Part shown: positions 53,788-62,192 of the stretch, one piece after another
Position numbering within the stretch: position 1 is the first letter of the stretch
Layout: every line of letters begins with the position of its first letter
DNA from: Polynucleobacter rarus
GTDB taxonomy: Bacteria; Pseudomonadota; Gammaproteobacteria; Burkholderiales; Burkholderiaceae
NCBI RefSeq assembly: GCF_003072505.1
Contig: NZ_NTGB01000001.1
Coordinates: 508,820 to 572,819, forward strand
Length of the DNA: 64,000 nt
Direction of reading: 5' to 3'
Notes under the pieces: model-generated
What the model was told of the DNA's origin: nothing
Databases searched by the model: none
What the model saw: the letters and a program-made list of their open reading frames with translations, nothing else
Position numbers and translations under genes: made by a program

Positions 53788-54040
53788 TGGTAATTTCCTC
53801 ATAATGAAGAATAACTAAGTTTCTAACAGCGTTTATTTGTTGATTAGACAACCCATAATTTACAGCAATTATTACTTAAGGTGTTAACCAAAATTTTGCT
53901 TCCCCGTCAGCATGACTTACATGAACATGAATTCTGGACTCTTCTCTTGAAAAGAAGAAAAATCTAAAGCCATTTTCTTTGAATATTTGTTGGAGACGTA
54001 ATTTATTATAAGCTTCAACTATACTCTTAAAAAAGTGTGG
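53759..54040 (-). pseudogene. DUF4160 gene with an in-frame stop and no start
   Basis: The reverse strand encodes FKENGFRFFFFSREESRIHVHVSHADGEAKFWLTP, then TAA, then continues in the same frame VIIAVNYGLSNQQINAVRNLVILHYEEI to a stop at 53759. This is the full DUF4160 domain interrupted by one nonsense codon. The N-terminal side has no start codon before an upstream stop. The partner DUF2442 gene overlaps its 3' end. Confidence 0.75.
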
Positions 54041-54173
54041 TTAATTAATGCTAAAACAATTTTATTCATTAAGATATCGAATCTAATTGATTTTGAGACA
54101 TGTCTGGCTTCGTAGTTTAAATTCCTTTTGCTTTCCAAGATAAAAAAATTAGTTCTTTTGAATCGTTTCGAAA

Positions 54174-54246
54174 TTACAAATACGCTTGCACAGCCTTCAT
54201 ACTAAATTCCCACAGCTCTTTTTGTAGATTCTTATCTTTTACCATC
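54174..54246 (-). repeat. 73-bp duplicate of the SDR gene 3' end
   Basis: It is a direct-repeat copy of 61322-61394, the last 24 codons of the SDR gene. The four differences are all synonymous (GCG/GCT, TTG/TTA, CTG/CTT, GAG/GAA), including the shared stop. It therefore derives from a functional allele rather than from decay of the local gene. Confidence 0.9.
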
Positions 54247-54378
54247 ACTTTGGTGGACTTTACCAAAGACAAGATGGTGTTGAGTTTTTTTAAATGGGAT
54301 GTGAAAAAACAATCTGTTGAAGAGATTGATACCTTAATGCCTTTTCATGTGAAGGAATTACCGAGAGCGCAGAGCTAG
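54247..54378 (+). repeat. 132-bp duplicate of the PhoD-like gene 3' end
   Basis: It copies 53399-53530 (the last 43 codons plus stop of PhoD copy 2) base for base except for eight substitutions, six of them synonymous. It joins the SDR fragment abruptly at 54246/54247. The frame is open to its stop, so this is a truncated allele rather than an old pseudogene. Confidence 0.9.
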
Positions 54379-54509
54379 TTTTAGAAGGTAAGTCCAGAAC
54401 TCTAGTTAAGAAAGTTATTTTCAGGCTTATTTTTGATAGGTAGAAAAATGAGTCACCTAGACCAAGAATTACTTAAAGTTAGTGTAAGAACTTGTAATCA
54501 ATTGAAGGG

Positions 54510-57500
54510 TTACTCTCTAGTATTTTTGACTGATTTCGGCCAACTGATATCTAGCACCTTCACAGAAATAGAGTTTTGACAGTCCTTAGTGATATGTTGA
54601 TCTAGCCTCAGTTCAAGTTCATTAGGAGTTGTTGCTTTTTTTCCATCATCCCTAGCTAGAGTCTGTTCAATGCCTCCCACCCATAAAACCAAGTAAACGC
54701 CATACCCCCGCGTTTCTTTAGGTGTTGTATAAAGTGGAATGAGTTGAGCTTGAGCAGATGACCAGAGTTCAGAGTGCCATTCACCTTTGATCTCGATGGG
54801 TAAATAGTATTGATCTCGATAAGAAACTCGTATATCGGCACGCTTATCATTCATATAATCGACTTCTGGCTGACATTCAATACCTATTTGAGTAAGATGA
54901 TTTCTCAGCAGTGTAAGTAGTGCATCGCGACAGCTGTTCTCAGTCTTGTGTTTATTTACTTTTCCTTCAGTCCAAAATTGTCGATAGATATCAGAATTAC
55001 TTGTTCTTATTTCAATTGCAATTTGTTCTAAGCTATTCATCACGATAGCCTGTAAATCCGAGGGATTGACAGGGGATTGATTTCTTAGGATTTTTACAAT
55101 GTCAGTAACATTTGGGTGACTAAAACGGTTTTCACGTAATCTTTGTAAAAGCTCTTGCTTACTAATTAGAAGTTGTCTTTTAATCTTGCCAAGTGGTGGA
55201 AGTTCTAAGAGGCGATTGAGTTCTTCTAGACTTTCGGTTGTTCCTATTGCCGTGAGTTTTCCGACCAGATTTCTGATGTGATCACCCAAATTCATCGCTT
55301 GACTGACAAATCCGCCACCTACTGGCCAATCAAATTCTGCGAATGGTGTCTGAATTTCGATAAGCTTTCCAAGTGTGAATGAACTCATGGTTAGGTCTAT
55401 TGGTAAAACACCAAAATTGTTACCGATGAAGTCAGATAGGTGTTCTATTCTTTGCCAGGAATGACCTACAAAATCCCAAAGCTTTTCTTCATATTCGACT
55501 GGGTCTAGAAATGTGCCTGTGAGAAGGAAGTAAACTCGCTGATTAGGGTCAAGGGACTTGAGTTTCACCTTATGTTCAATAATGCCTGAAAGTTCAGGTA
55601 TTGAATACTTAAGTGCCGCCCTCAGCAGAGATCGTAATTGAGCGAGTTGTGAGGTTTTATTTCGAGTTGGAAAGCCTCGAAGTAAGGCAGGGAGACATAA
55701 TCGAGCTAGTGGTAAGTATGCAGTATCTTCTTCTAGCGCATGTATACCATTGATATAGTCTTTTTTTGCTTTGAAACTTGCAATTGAATAGGTAATAAAG
55801 ATTTTTAATACTAATTCAGGCTTGGTTTTAAGTAAATATAAGAACCAATCTTCCCTCGTTTCAGACCCATTCGTTAAATAAAAGCAAACCACCTTTTCTA
55901 AAGTATTGCTATCAATTAATTCAATATTAGATGGATTCTCTGTCCAAAGTATTTCCATACCAAGGAGGCAAGCATCCCTTATAAAATAGGATTCCTTCTT
56001 GAGAAAGAGTTTGATGATGTCCTCTACTGCAGGAATGTCCTTGCGCAAGAGGCAGGACTGCATACCTTCTTTCGTTGCCTTAAATACCTCTTCATAGTTA
56101 TCACAGTAATTTTTGAAGCGATCTAATGGTGTGTCGCCTCTTGTATCTGAATATCTATTTTGCCAAACATTAGCTAGAACATTCATCTGTGCAGGTTGTG
56201 CCATACCTTGACGAATCTCTGTAATTTTAAAAGATAGCTCCTCACTTCGCTTCTTTTTAAGCTCGACTTGTTCAATTTGCCTATTTTGATTTGAATAAAT
56301 TTGCGCTTTATATCCTTCAGATAATTCACACACTAGAAGAGTTTCAAGCCAACCTCGCCTCACTGAATCATTAGCTACTAAATTAAATAGCATTTCAATC
56401 GTCAGTCCATGCTGATTGGACCAAAGTGTGCGAGTAGCTTGAGTCAAATGTTCTTTTACAATAACTTGATTCTCAGTAAGGTTGATTTGCTGAAAATGCC
56501 ATAGTCCAATATCTGAAGGGGCAGGAATACCTTGAAGAACTTGCAAGTCGTTGAAGATCGCATTGAGCGGTTCAGAGTTATCTTTATTACGATCATAGCA
56601 AATACCCATTAGTCCTTTGTACCGTTCTGGGCGAATTTTCAACCACTCTGTAATTTCCTTATGAAATTCTGGTTCGTGTAGTCGACCCCCATATTCATCG
56701 GTACCTAGGTGTAACCAAGTAAAAAGCTCAAAATCAGAAATTCTGTCCCCATGCGCCTGAACTCCTCTAGCGATTAAAGAAGTAAGCATCCGTGAAAGAT
56801 GAAAATCTTTCCAGTTGATGAACTGTAAATCACTGTGCTTAGATAGCTGATTGAGTAATTGAGGGAGGTCATCAATAGGGACCCTTTTCGGAAAGTCGTA
56901 TGCCAAAAATTTCTGGTAAGTCCCGATAAAATGTCTTCGAGGAATTTGTAAATAGCCCAATACATCCAGCGACGTAAGAGATTTAGGAAATAATTCGTTC
57001 AGCAAAATTCCTTTTAATTCCTCGTTAGGATCAGAGATTTTATCCTCATTCAACTCATTCAAAAATTCGATTACTTCGCCCGAAGTAATTCCTGAGATCA
57101 GCCAAGTTTCTAGTGCAGTTTTTCTGACACGCTCCCACCTAGTTCCGTCTGCGGCAGTTCTTCTGAGCTCAGTATTTAATTTTGCCTGATGAGCTGACTG
57201 TTGAAGGACTTTTAGGATGAAAACAAGGTACGTCTGTGTAGCGTCATCTCGATTGGTATTTTGTAGGGCAATCAAATATTCATTTTTTAATTCGGGCTGA
57301 AAGAGGGGGGCTAGATCTTTAAAATCTCTCAGATCCCAAATAATGGATGGGTTATTTTGAATCTGGATTTGAAGCTCTTGTAGGATTTGCTTTTTACTAT
57401 TTACATCCATCGGATAGAGGTCGCTGTACTGCAAGACTGTTAGAGGATCGTTTTTGATTAACCATTGCCTTGCTTTCAAGCTTTTTAAAGCCAGCCACCC

Positions 57501-58538
57501 ATACAGGCCACGAAGATGAGTAACCGCTTTACCATCAAAGCCTAAAATTAGATTGAGTACTCGTTGTATTGGTAGTCCATGCTTGTCGATCTGATCGCCT
57601 AACCATTGGGCGGCAAGGTACTCAGCTACACTTCGATGAATAGGCTCCAGTCGTTCTTCGTTTGAGGATGCAGGTACAAAGAGCGTTGTATCTAATACAG
57701 AAGAAGCTTGATTGCTTGAGTTGATTTGAAGAGCACTAAGTTCAATAAATAGCTCATTTTGAGCAGTTGAATCGAGAGCGATACCGGATTTGTCACTGAG
57801 TAGCAAAATGGCAAAGAGAAATCCTGCCGCATTGATAAGGTCTTCTTGAGAAACTTGTTGAAAACGATTTCTATTACGGTACTTCTTATTTCCTTCTTGA
57901 ACAAAAGTATTACAACCCAGTTGATATAACTCATCCCGGCTATTAGGCCAAGAAGTTCCTTCCAGGGCCTTGACTGTTAGTTGAAGTGTTTGTGGGTTAC
58001 TCAACAACGCACTGATCCCTTGCTTGTTGGCCTGTGCGATGAAGTCTTCCGAGTCGGTTCTATTAAAGTTTTCCGCTAGAAGGTACTTGATGTCTACTTC
58101 TTTCAGAGGTGTAAGTGTATAAACACCTAGCTGCCCATTTGGAGATGCTCCGATGATTTCATCTTGATCGGAGAGGCCATGCCAATCTGCTGCTCGACAA
58201 GCAATACGAAACGCAGGAAAACCCAGTTTCTTGAGCCTGGATCGAACCTGATACAAAATGGTTTGATTGAAACTGCTTACGCGAACCTCATCTAAACCGT
58301 CCAAGAATAAACAGTGATTTTTCCATTCATCTTCAATTTCGACTGTAATGAACTCAGCAATTGACAAATACAAGCCATTATTTGCCTTTGCCTCCATTTC
58401 AAATACTGTACTTTTTCCCGCCCCCGGCTCTCCTAGCAATATCCATGCTGGAAGAGATCGCAAGTTTTCTAACTGAATCGGATCATTGTCTAGTGAGTCA
58501 TCAGTTATTTTTTTGACGAATCGAGTGACGAATTTCAT
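54510..58538 (-). CDS. STAND/NACHT-like NTPase with C-terminal PD-(D/E)XK nuclease
   Basis: A 1342-aa protein. An N-terminal P-loop NTPase has Walker A (LLGEPGAGKSTVFEM, about residues 34-48) and Walker B (HCLFLDGLDEVR, about 75-86), with sensor-like FRIACRAADW. These are the features of NACHT-type STAND ATPases. About 800 residues of helical, HEAT-like repeats follow. A nuclease-like domain sits near residues 1190-1300, with RADIRVSY and YYLPIEIKGEWHSELW forming the D...ExK core. Antiviral STANDs usually carry the effector at the N terminus, so the order is reversed here. Its ATG follows the stop of the upstream ATPase gene with no gap (TAAATG), so the two are translationally coupled and probably act together. 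A defence role is inferred. Confidence 0.82.
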   Translation of the reverse strand: MKFVTRFVKKITDDSLDNDPIQLENLRSLPAWILLGEPGAGKSTVFEMEAKANNGLYLSIAEFITVEIEDEWKNHCLFLDGLDEVRVSSFNQTILYQVRSRLKKLGFPAFRIACRAADWHGLSDQDEIIGASPNGQLGVYTLTPLKEVDIKYLLAENFNRTDSEDFIAQANKQGISALLSNPQTLQLTVKALEGTSWPNSRDELYQLGCNTFVQEGNKKYRNRNRFQQVSQEDLINAAGFLFAILLLSDKSGIALDSTAQNELFIELSALQINSSNQASSVLDTTLFVPASSNEERLEPIHRSVAEYLAAQWLGDQIDKHGLPIQRVLNLILGFDGKAVTHLRGLYGWLALKSLKARQWLIKNDPLTVLQYSDLYPMDVNSKKQILQELQIQIQNNPSIIWDLRDFKDLAPLFQPELKNEYLIALQNTNRDDATQTYLVFILKVLQQSAHQAKLNTELRRTAADGTRWERVRKTALETWLISGITSGEVIEFLNELNEDKISDPNEELKGILLNELFPKSLTSLDVLGYLQIPRRHFIGTYQKFLAYDFPKRVPIDDLPQLLNQLSKHSDLQFINWKDFHLSRMLTSLIARGVQAHGDRISDFELFTWLHLGTDEYGGRLHEPEFHKEITEWLKIRPERYKGLMGICYDRNKDNSEPLNAIFNDLQVLQGIPAPSDIGLWHFQQINLTENQVIVKEHLTQATRTLWSNQHGLTIEMLFNLVANDSVRRGWLETLLVCELSEGYKAQIYSNQNRQIEQVELKKKRSEELSFKITEIRQGMAQPAQMNVLANVWQNRYSDTRGDTPLDRFKNYCDNYEEVFKATKEGMQSCLLRKDIPAVEDIIKLFLKKESYFIRDACLLGMEILWTENPSNIELIDSNTLEKVVCFYLTNGSETREDWFLYLLKTKPELVLKIFITYSIASFKAKKDYINGIHALEEDTAYLPLARLCLPALLRGFPTRNKTSQLAQLRSLLRAALKYSIPELSGIIEHKVKLKSLDPNQRVYFLLTGTFLDPVEYEEKLWDFVGHSWQRIEHLSDFIGNNFGVLPIDLTMSSFTLGKLIEIQTPFAEFDWPVGGGFVSQAMNLGDHIRNLVGKLTAIGTTESLEELNRLLELPPLGKIKRQLLISKQELLQRLRENRFSHPNVTDIVKILRNQSPVNPSDLQAIVMNSLEQIAIEIRTSNSDIYRQFWTEGKVNKHKTENSCRDALLTLLRNHLTQIGIECQPEVDYMNDKRADIRVSYRDQYYLPIEIKGEWHSELWSSAQAQLIPLYTTPKETRGYGVYLVLWVGGIEQTLARDDGKKATTPNELELRLDQHITKDCQNSISVKVLDISWPKSVKNTRE

Positions 58539-59795
58539 TTATTTGAACCATTTTTCAATCGGTTCTAGAAGGAAGTCAGATAAAGTAACTCCGTCCGCTC
58601 CTACTACCATTGTTGTTACATTTTTGAACTTTTCAGCAAAAACTTGTATTCCTTTTGGAGTTGCATAATCCTCACTACTCTTCACTTCTATGGCAAGTAA
58701 TTGTTCTCCTGATGTAAGGACAAAATCTACTTCGTCAGGACTATCCCGCCAATAATATAGACTCGTATTATCGGGTTTGTTGTTGATAAGGTGAGTTCCG
58801 ACTGCGCTTTCTACTAAACGTCCCCAGTAAGTTCGGTCGTTTTTTGCTTGCTCAAAGCTATATTTTGATTGGGCTGAGACAAGTGCATTGTTATGCACAT
58901 TGAATTTTGGAGCTGACGCTCTTCGACGCAACTCTTGGCCAGCATATTTTTGTAGTCCTGTCAATAAACCTGCCTGTGATAGAAGTTCAAGATAGTGAGC
59001 TAACGTGACAGTGTTGCCTGCATCTTGAAGTTGTCCAAGGAGCTTGTTTAGCGAAACGAGTTGACCTGAGTAGGCTCCTGCACCTAATTCAAATAAGTTT
59101 TTGAGTAGTGCAGGCTTATCAACGCGGGTCATTTGCAGAATATCACTCTCAATGTTTGGTTTGATCAGTGCGTCACGAACGTACTGCCGCCAACGAGTTT
59201 CATCCTTTATCAGATCTGCTGAGCCTGGGTATCCCCCAAAATAAATGAATTCATTTAAAGAAAAGTCGAAAGCTTCTTGCATCTCTTTATATGACCAATG
59301 TGACATGTGAATAGGTTCATATCGACCAGCGAGACTTTCGGTCAATCCTTTTTGCATTAACCAAGGCGATGACCCAAGAAGCACAATATGGAGTGGTAAC
59401 TGCTCGGCTCGATCCGCATCCCAAAGTCCTTTCACAATTTCCGACCATCGGGGAATTTTTTGTATTTCATCGATGGCTAGAATATGACACTTACCAGATG
59501 GTAAAGATCGTGCTTTTGCTCTAGATTGACTCCATTGGTTAATTAGCCATTTTTCAGTTGGTCTAGACCCCAGTTCTATTTGGGTTGTAGTGGTGACATT
59601 ACTGAAAGGATCTAATTCCGTTGATACTGGCTGATCAGTGGCTACAAAAGTAGATGGCACTCCATTTAGTGCTTGCCGAACTAAAGTTGATTTCCCAATT
59701 TGACGTGGGCCTGCGATCACAATCATAAACCGTGGTGGTTCACTGAGTCGACTTTTTAGTGTGGCTAGATATTTGCGGCTGTAAAGTGATTTCAT
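58539..59795 (-). CDS. AAA-type ATPase with DUF4143 C-terminal domain
   Basis: A 418-aa protein of the COG1373 class. Walker A is IAGPRQIGKSTLVRQ, Walker B is HILAIDEIQKIPRW, and the sensor region is VLLGSSPWLMQKGL. The C-terminal DUF4143 domain includes DEVDFVLTSGEQLLAIEVKSSE, a nuclease-like D...ExK core. The family is very common and its function is poorly defined; many members are accessory to toxin or defence loci. It is the first gene of the two-gene operon with the STAND NTPase. A palindrome at 59801-59816 lies just upstream of its ATG. Confidence 0.88.
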   Translation of the reverse strand: MKSLYSRKYLATLKSRLSEPPRFMIVIAGPRQIGKSTLVRQALNGVPSTFVATDQPVSTELDPFSNVTTTTQIELGSRPTEKWLINQWSQSRAKARSLPSGKCHILAIDEIQKIPRWSEIVKGLWDADRAEQLPLHIVLLGSSPWLMQKGLTESLAGRYEPIHMSHWSYKEMQEAFDFSLNEFIYFGGYPGSADLIKDETRWRQYVRDALIKPNIESDILQMTRVDKPALLKNLFELGAGAYSGQLVSLNKLLGQLQDAGNTVTLAHYLELLSQAGLLTGLQKYAGQELRRRASAPKFNVHNNALVSAQSKYSFEQAKNDRTYWGRLVESAVGTHLINNKPDNTSLYYWRDSPDEVDFVLTSGEQLLAIEVKSSEDYATPKGIQVFAEKFKNVTTMVVGADGVTLSDFLLEPIEKWFK

Positions 59796-59800
59796 ATATG

Positions 59801-59816
59801 TGAGTAATTTTACTCA
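59801..59816. promoter_or_regulatory. 16-bp palindrome upstream of the NTPase operon
   Basis: TGAGTAA (59801-59807), two bases and TTACTCA (59810-59816) form a perfect palindrome. It lies five bases upstream of the ATG on the minus strand, beside TATTATACT-like promoter bases. It is a candidate operator for the DUF4143/STAND operon. Confidence 0.4.
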
Positions 59817-59930
59817 GTATAATACAATTTTTATGAGATTTCAAGTTAAGTTGTTGATATTTATGTGGTTGATTCGAAACTCCTTATGCTTAAGCCACGT
59901 TAAAAAAGTGTAGACTCCTAACTCCCTTTA

Positions 59931-60198
59931 TTAAAACTTTGTACTAAATTGGTTTATATTTGATTGCCTAAGCTTTTGAATGGTCTCAATTATTTCCTCT
60001 ATGGTGAGGTCTTTTTTTGTGATCTAAACAACTTATGAAGTCATCTATTTCCCCTATTGGTCTATCAGCTTGAATGACGACTTTACCCTTATGAATCAAA
60101 GTGAATTTAATCTTATTGCCTAGCTTTACCTCTAATTATTGTAGAATTTTTTTTGTATGAGCGTCTTTTCCTTTCCTTATAACTTTAAATGTAGAGAT
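59931..60198 (-). pseudogene. decayed AbrB/SpoVT-type antitoxin gene
   Basis: The reverse strand encodes FKVIRKGKDAHTKKILQ, a stop, then LEVKLGNKIKFTLIHKGKVVIQADRP and GEIDDFI. After a one-base shift in an A7 run it continues DLTIEEIIETIQKL. This matches the beta-swapped AbrB-type antitoxin fold. One nonsense codon and one frameshift make it non-functional. No matching toxin gene is adjacent; the Fic-like gene lies directly upstream. Confidence 0.6.
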
Positions 60199-60241
60199 TT
60201 ACGCCTTATGGAAATTAATTCATTTTTTTAGCATCTAGGTG

Positions 60242-61057
60242 TCAATTAATCAAGAACTCCATCATTTCTGTCGCATCCTTTTTCAGATAAAACTGAATCA
60301 TTTTTTCATTAAATAGTGCAACTTTATCCGCTGGGATGCTAAGTGCGTCGATACCAGCTGACATGAGGATGCCATTCATCATCAAACGGGATGTGCATTT
60401 GTTGCCATTGAAGAAAAACTTGTGCAAAGATCCAAATAGAAAGAAGGCAACTGCTTTCTCGAATGGATGTTGAACATGAAATTGAAGTGCATCGAGTCCG
60501 ATACTAAAAATACGATTCAATTCGAGTGCACGCATTTCAGTAGTTTTTGATGTATACCGACCATGTTTACCTAGATCAACATACGGAGTGACCTTAGTCT
60601 CGTCAGTCACATTGCCTTCACCACGAAAGTGACCCCACCCTAACGCTGTATTGCGAGCTACCAGCCCATTTAATTCCGTAAAGGTGTTTTTATCTAGTGA
60701 GAACTGATTTGTCTTGACCAGAGCCAAAAGGTGTTGAGAGGTAATCGCAAGGTTAAGAACTTGCTCTTGATCAGAGAGTTTTCGTCCACCAAAAGTAACA
60801 CCATCTAGTAAAGTTTTAACTTCAGTAAAAGTGAATGGATTACCTTCAAGGACACTTGCCTCCCAAACGAACTCTGGCAACATACGATGGAAGCGAAAGT
60901 TAACTCGCTCGATAGAGTGAATAGTCAGTTTATGAGGAACTTTTGACCTGTTCCATCGAAATCCCAGTGCAGTAAAGAGTTCCATCTGTTTTCTAGACCT
61001 AAATGATGAATCACTTTGGATTAAATGATTCAAAGAATCTATTGTAGAAAAACTCAA
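60242..61057 (-). CDS. Fic-like protein with a degenerate active site
   Basis: A 271-aa Fic-fold protein. The inhibitory-helix motif SVLEGN (residues 68-73) is intact. The active-site loop is LHKFFFNGNKCTSRLMMNG (residues 211-229). Aligned on GNK, the catalytic His position is filled by Lys-213 with a His one place earlier, and the usual Arg after GNK is Cys-221. The acidic residue before GN is Asn-217. Canonical AMP transfer is therefore doubtful. It may bind nucleotides without catalysis or act as a regulator. It stands alone between an antitoxin remnant and the SDR gene, and a candidate small RNA lies divergently upstream. Confidence 0.8.
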   Translation of the reverse strand: MSFSTIDSLNHLIQSDSSFRSRKQMELFTALGFRWNRSKVPHKLTIHSIERVNFRFHRMLPEFVWEASVLEGNPFTFTEVKTLLDGVTFGGRKLSDQEQVLNLAITSQHLLALVKTNQFSLDKNTFTELNGLVARNTALGWGHFRGEGNVTDETKVTPYVDLGKHGRYTSKTTEMRALELNRIFSIGLDALQFHVQHPFEKAVAFFLFGSLHKFFFNGNKCTSRLMMNGILMSAGIDALSIPADKVALFNEKMIQFYLKKDATEMMEFLIN

Positions 61058-61147
61058 AACCCATCATAAAACTAAGGTTAAAGCTTAAAAGCTAAATGTT
61101 TGACCTTTTCAACTTTGTGGGATTTACGAAAATACTTTTGTGATATC

Positions 61148-61219
61148 CTCAATCAAATGGGTTGAGACTACTTGGCCGGCGTTGAGCTCCTATGAATATT
61201 TAGGAGCTCTTCTGCTTTT
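61148..61219 (+). ncRNA. candidate small RNA ending in a terminator
   Basis: Two hairpins follow each other on the plus strand. The first is CTCAATC/GGTTGAG (61148-61166, one G-U pair). The second is GAGCTCCTA (61184-61192) with TAGGAGCTC (61201-61209), an eight-base loop and then TTCTGCTTTTT. No open frame of useful size is enclosed. A weak TATCCT -10-like element is nearby at 61144-61149. It lies between the Fic-like gene (divergent) and the SDR 3' end. Confidence 0.45.
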
Positions 61220-61321
61220 TAAGCATTGAAAACTTTCCTAACTTTTTAAATCACAATGAGTGATAACTAGTAAAAAGTTTTGACCAAAGCTTTTCATTTT
61301 CTCTTCAAAGTTTTTTTTATA

Positions 61322-62149
61322 TTATAAATAAGCTTGCACAGCCTTCATACTAAATTCCCAAAGTTCTTTTTGTAGATTCTTATCTTTTACCATCTCGGAA
61401 ACATCGGAAGGCTTTTTACTGACAATGAATGATCCATTCGGAAAAGGTTCCTGCGTAAAGGCACAAAAGAGAGTGTTTTGACATCCCTCATTAGCATTTT
61501 TCAGAAAAGTGGTCGACTCTACTAGTCTTGCGGGAGGTGAAGTATACCGCCAGATTTCTGTGAGAATCACACCAGGGTGGACACTATACGCTGTAACGCC
61601 TTTGTATTCCTCTCGCTGTACGATTTCTTGTACATGTAGCATATTACATACTTTAGAGAATCCATATTCTGGATAACCTTCTTCTGATTTGGTGGGTGTT
61701 CTTAAATCATCCCAACCATAAAATTCAGCAGATCGGTGCGCATTGCTAGCAAGATTAAGAATTCTTGGTGTCGGTGATTTGAGAAGAGCTGGTCTGAGAA
61801 GTTGCGTTAATAAAAAGTGTCCTAAATGATTGGTACCAAAGGCGACTTCATAACCATCTTTGGTTAAACCTTTTTTACCTAGTAGACCTGCATTATTAAT
61901 CAGAAGATCAAGTGGTTCGTTCAGTGCTAAAAACTGCGTTGCTGCATTTTTCACAGATTGCAAATCATCTAGTTCAATCGGCAAATAGGTAACTTTAACG
62001 TGAGGTGCAATTTCAGTTATTTTACGGATGAGCTCATCCGTCTTTTCTTTAGATCGATTGGCTAAGTAAAGATTGCAATTGCGCTTTGCAAGTTCAATCG
62101 CAGTTTCCCAGCCGATGCCAGAGGTGGTGCCAGTAATTAAAATGTTCAT
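61322..62149 (-). CDS. short-chain dehydrogenase/reductase (retinol-dehydrogenase-like SDR)
   Basis: A 275-aa SDR. The cofactor motif is ILITGTTSGIGWETA, and NNAG is at LLINNAGLLG. The Ser is in ILNLASNAHRS and the YxxxK in PEYGFSKVCNML. The GTNHLGHFLLTQLL segment is typical of the retinol dehydrogenase or WWOX-like subgroup. The substrate is unknown. The last 24 codons are duplicated at 54174-54246, so this gene forms one boundary of the accessory hotspot. It lies 43 bp downstream of the Fic gene on the same strand. Confidence 0.92.
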   Translation of the reverse strand: MNILITGTTSGIGWETAIELAKRNCNLYLANRSKEKTDELIRKITEIAPHVKVTYLPIELDDLQSVKNAATQFLALNEPLDLLINNAGLLGKKGLTKDGYEVAFGTNHLGHFLLTQLLRPALLKSPTPRILNLASNAHRSAEFYGWDDLRTPTKSEEGYPEYGFSKVCNMLHVQEIVQREEYKGVTAYSVHPGVILTEIWRYTSPPARLVESTTFLKNANEGCQNTLFCAFTQEPFPNGSFIVSKKPSDVSEMVKDKNLQKELWEFSMKAVQAYL

Positions 62150-62192
62150 AGCTAATCTCCTATTTTTTTATCAGTTATTTTTATGTAATTCT

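Larger units (their letters stand above)
54041..54509. other. non-coding stretch carrying gene fragments
   Basis: It holds the chimeric fragments at 54174-54246 and 54247-54378, described separately. The rest is AT-rich with no gene I would support. Confidence 0.5.
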
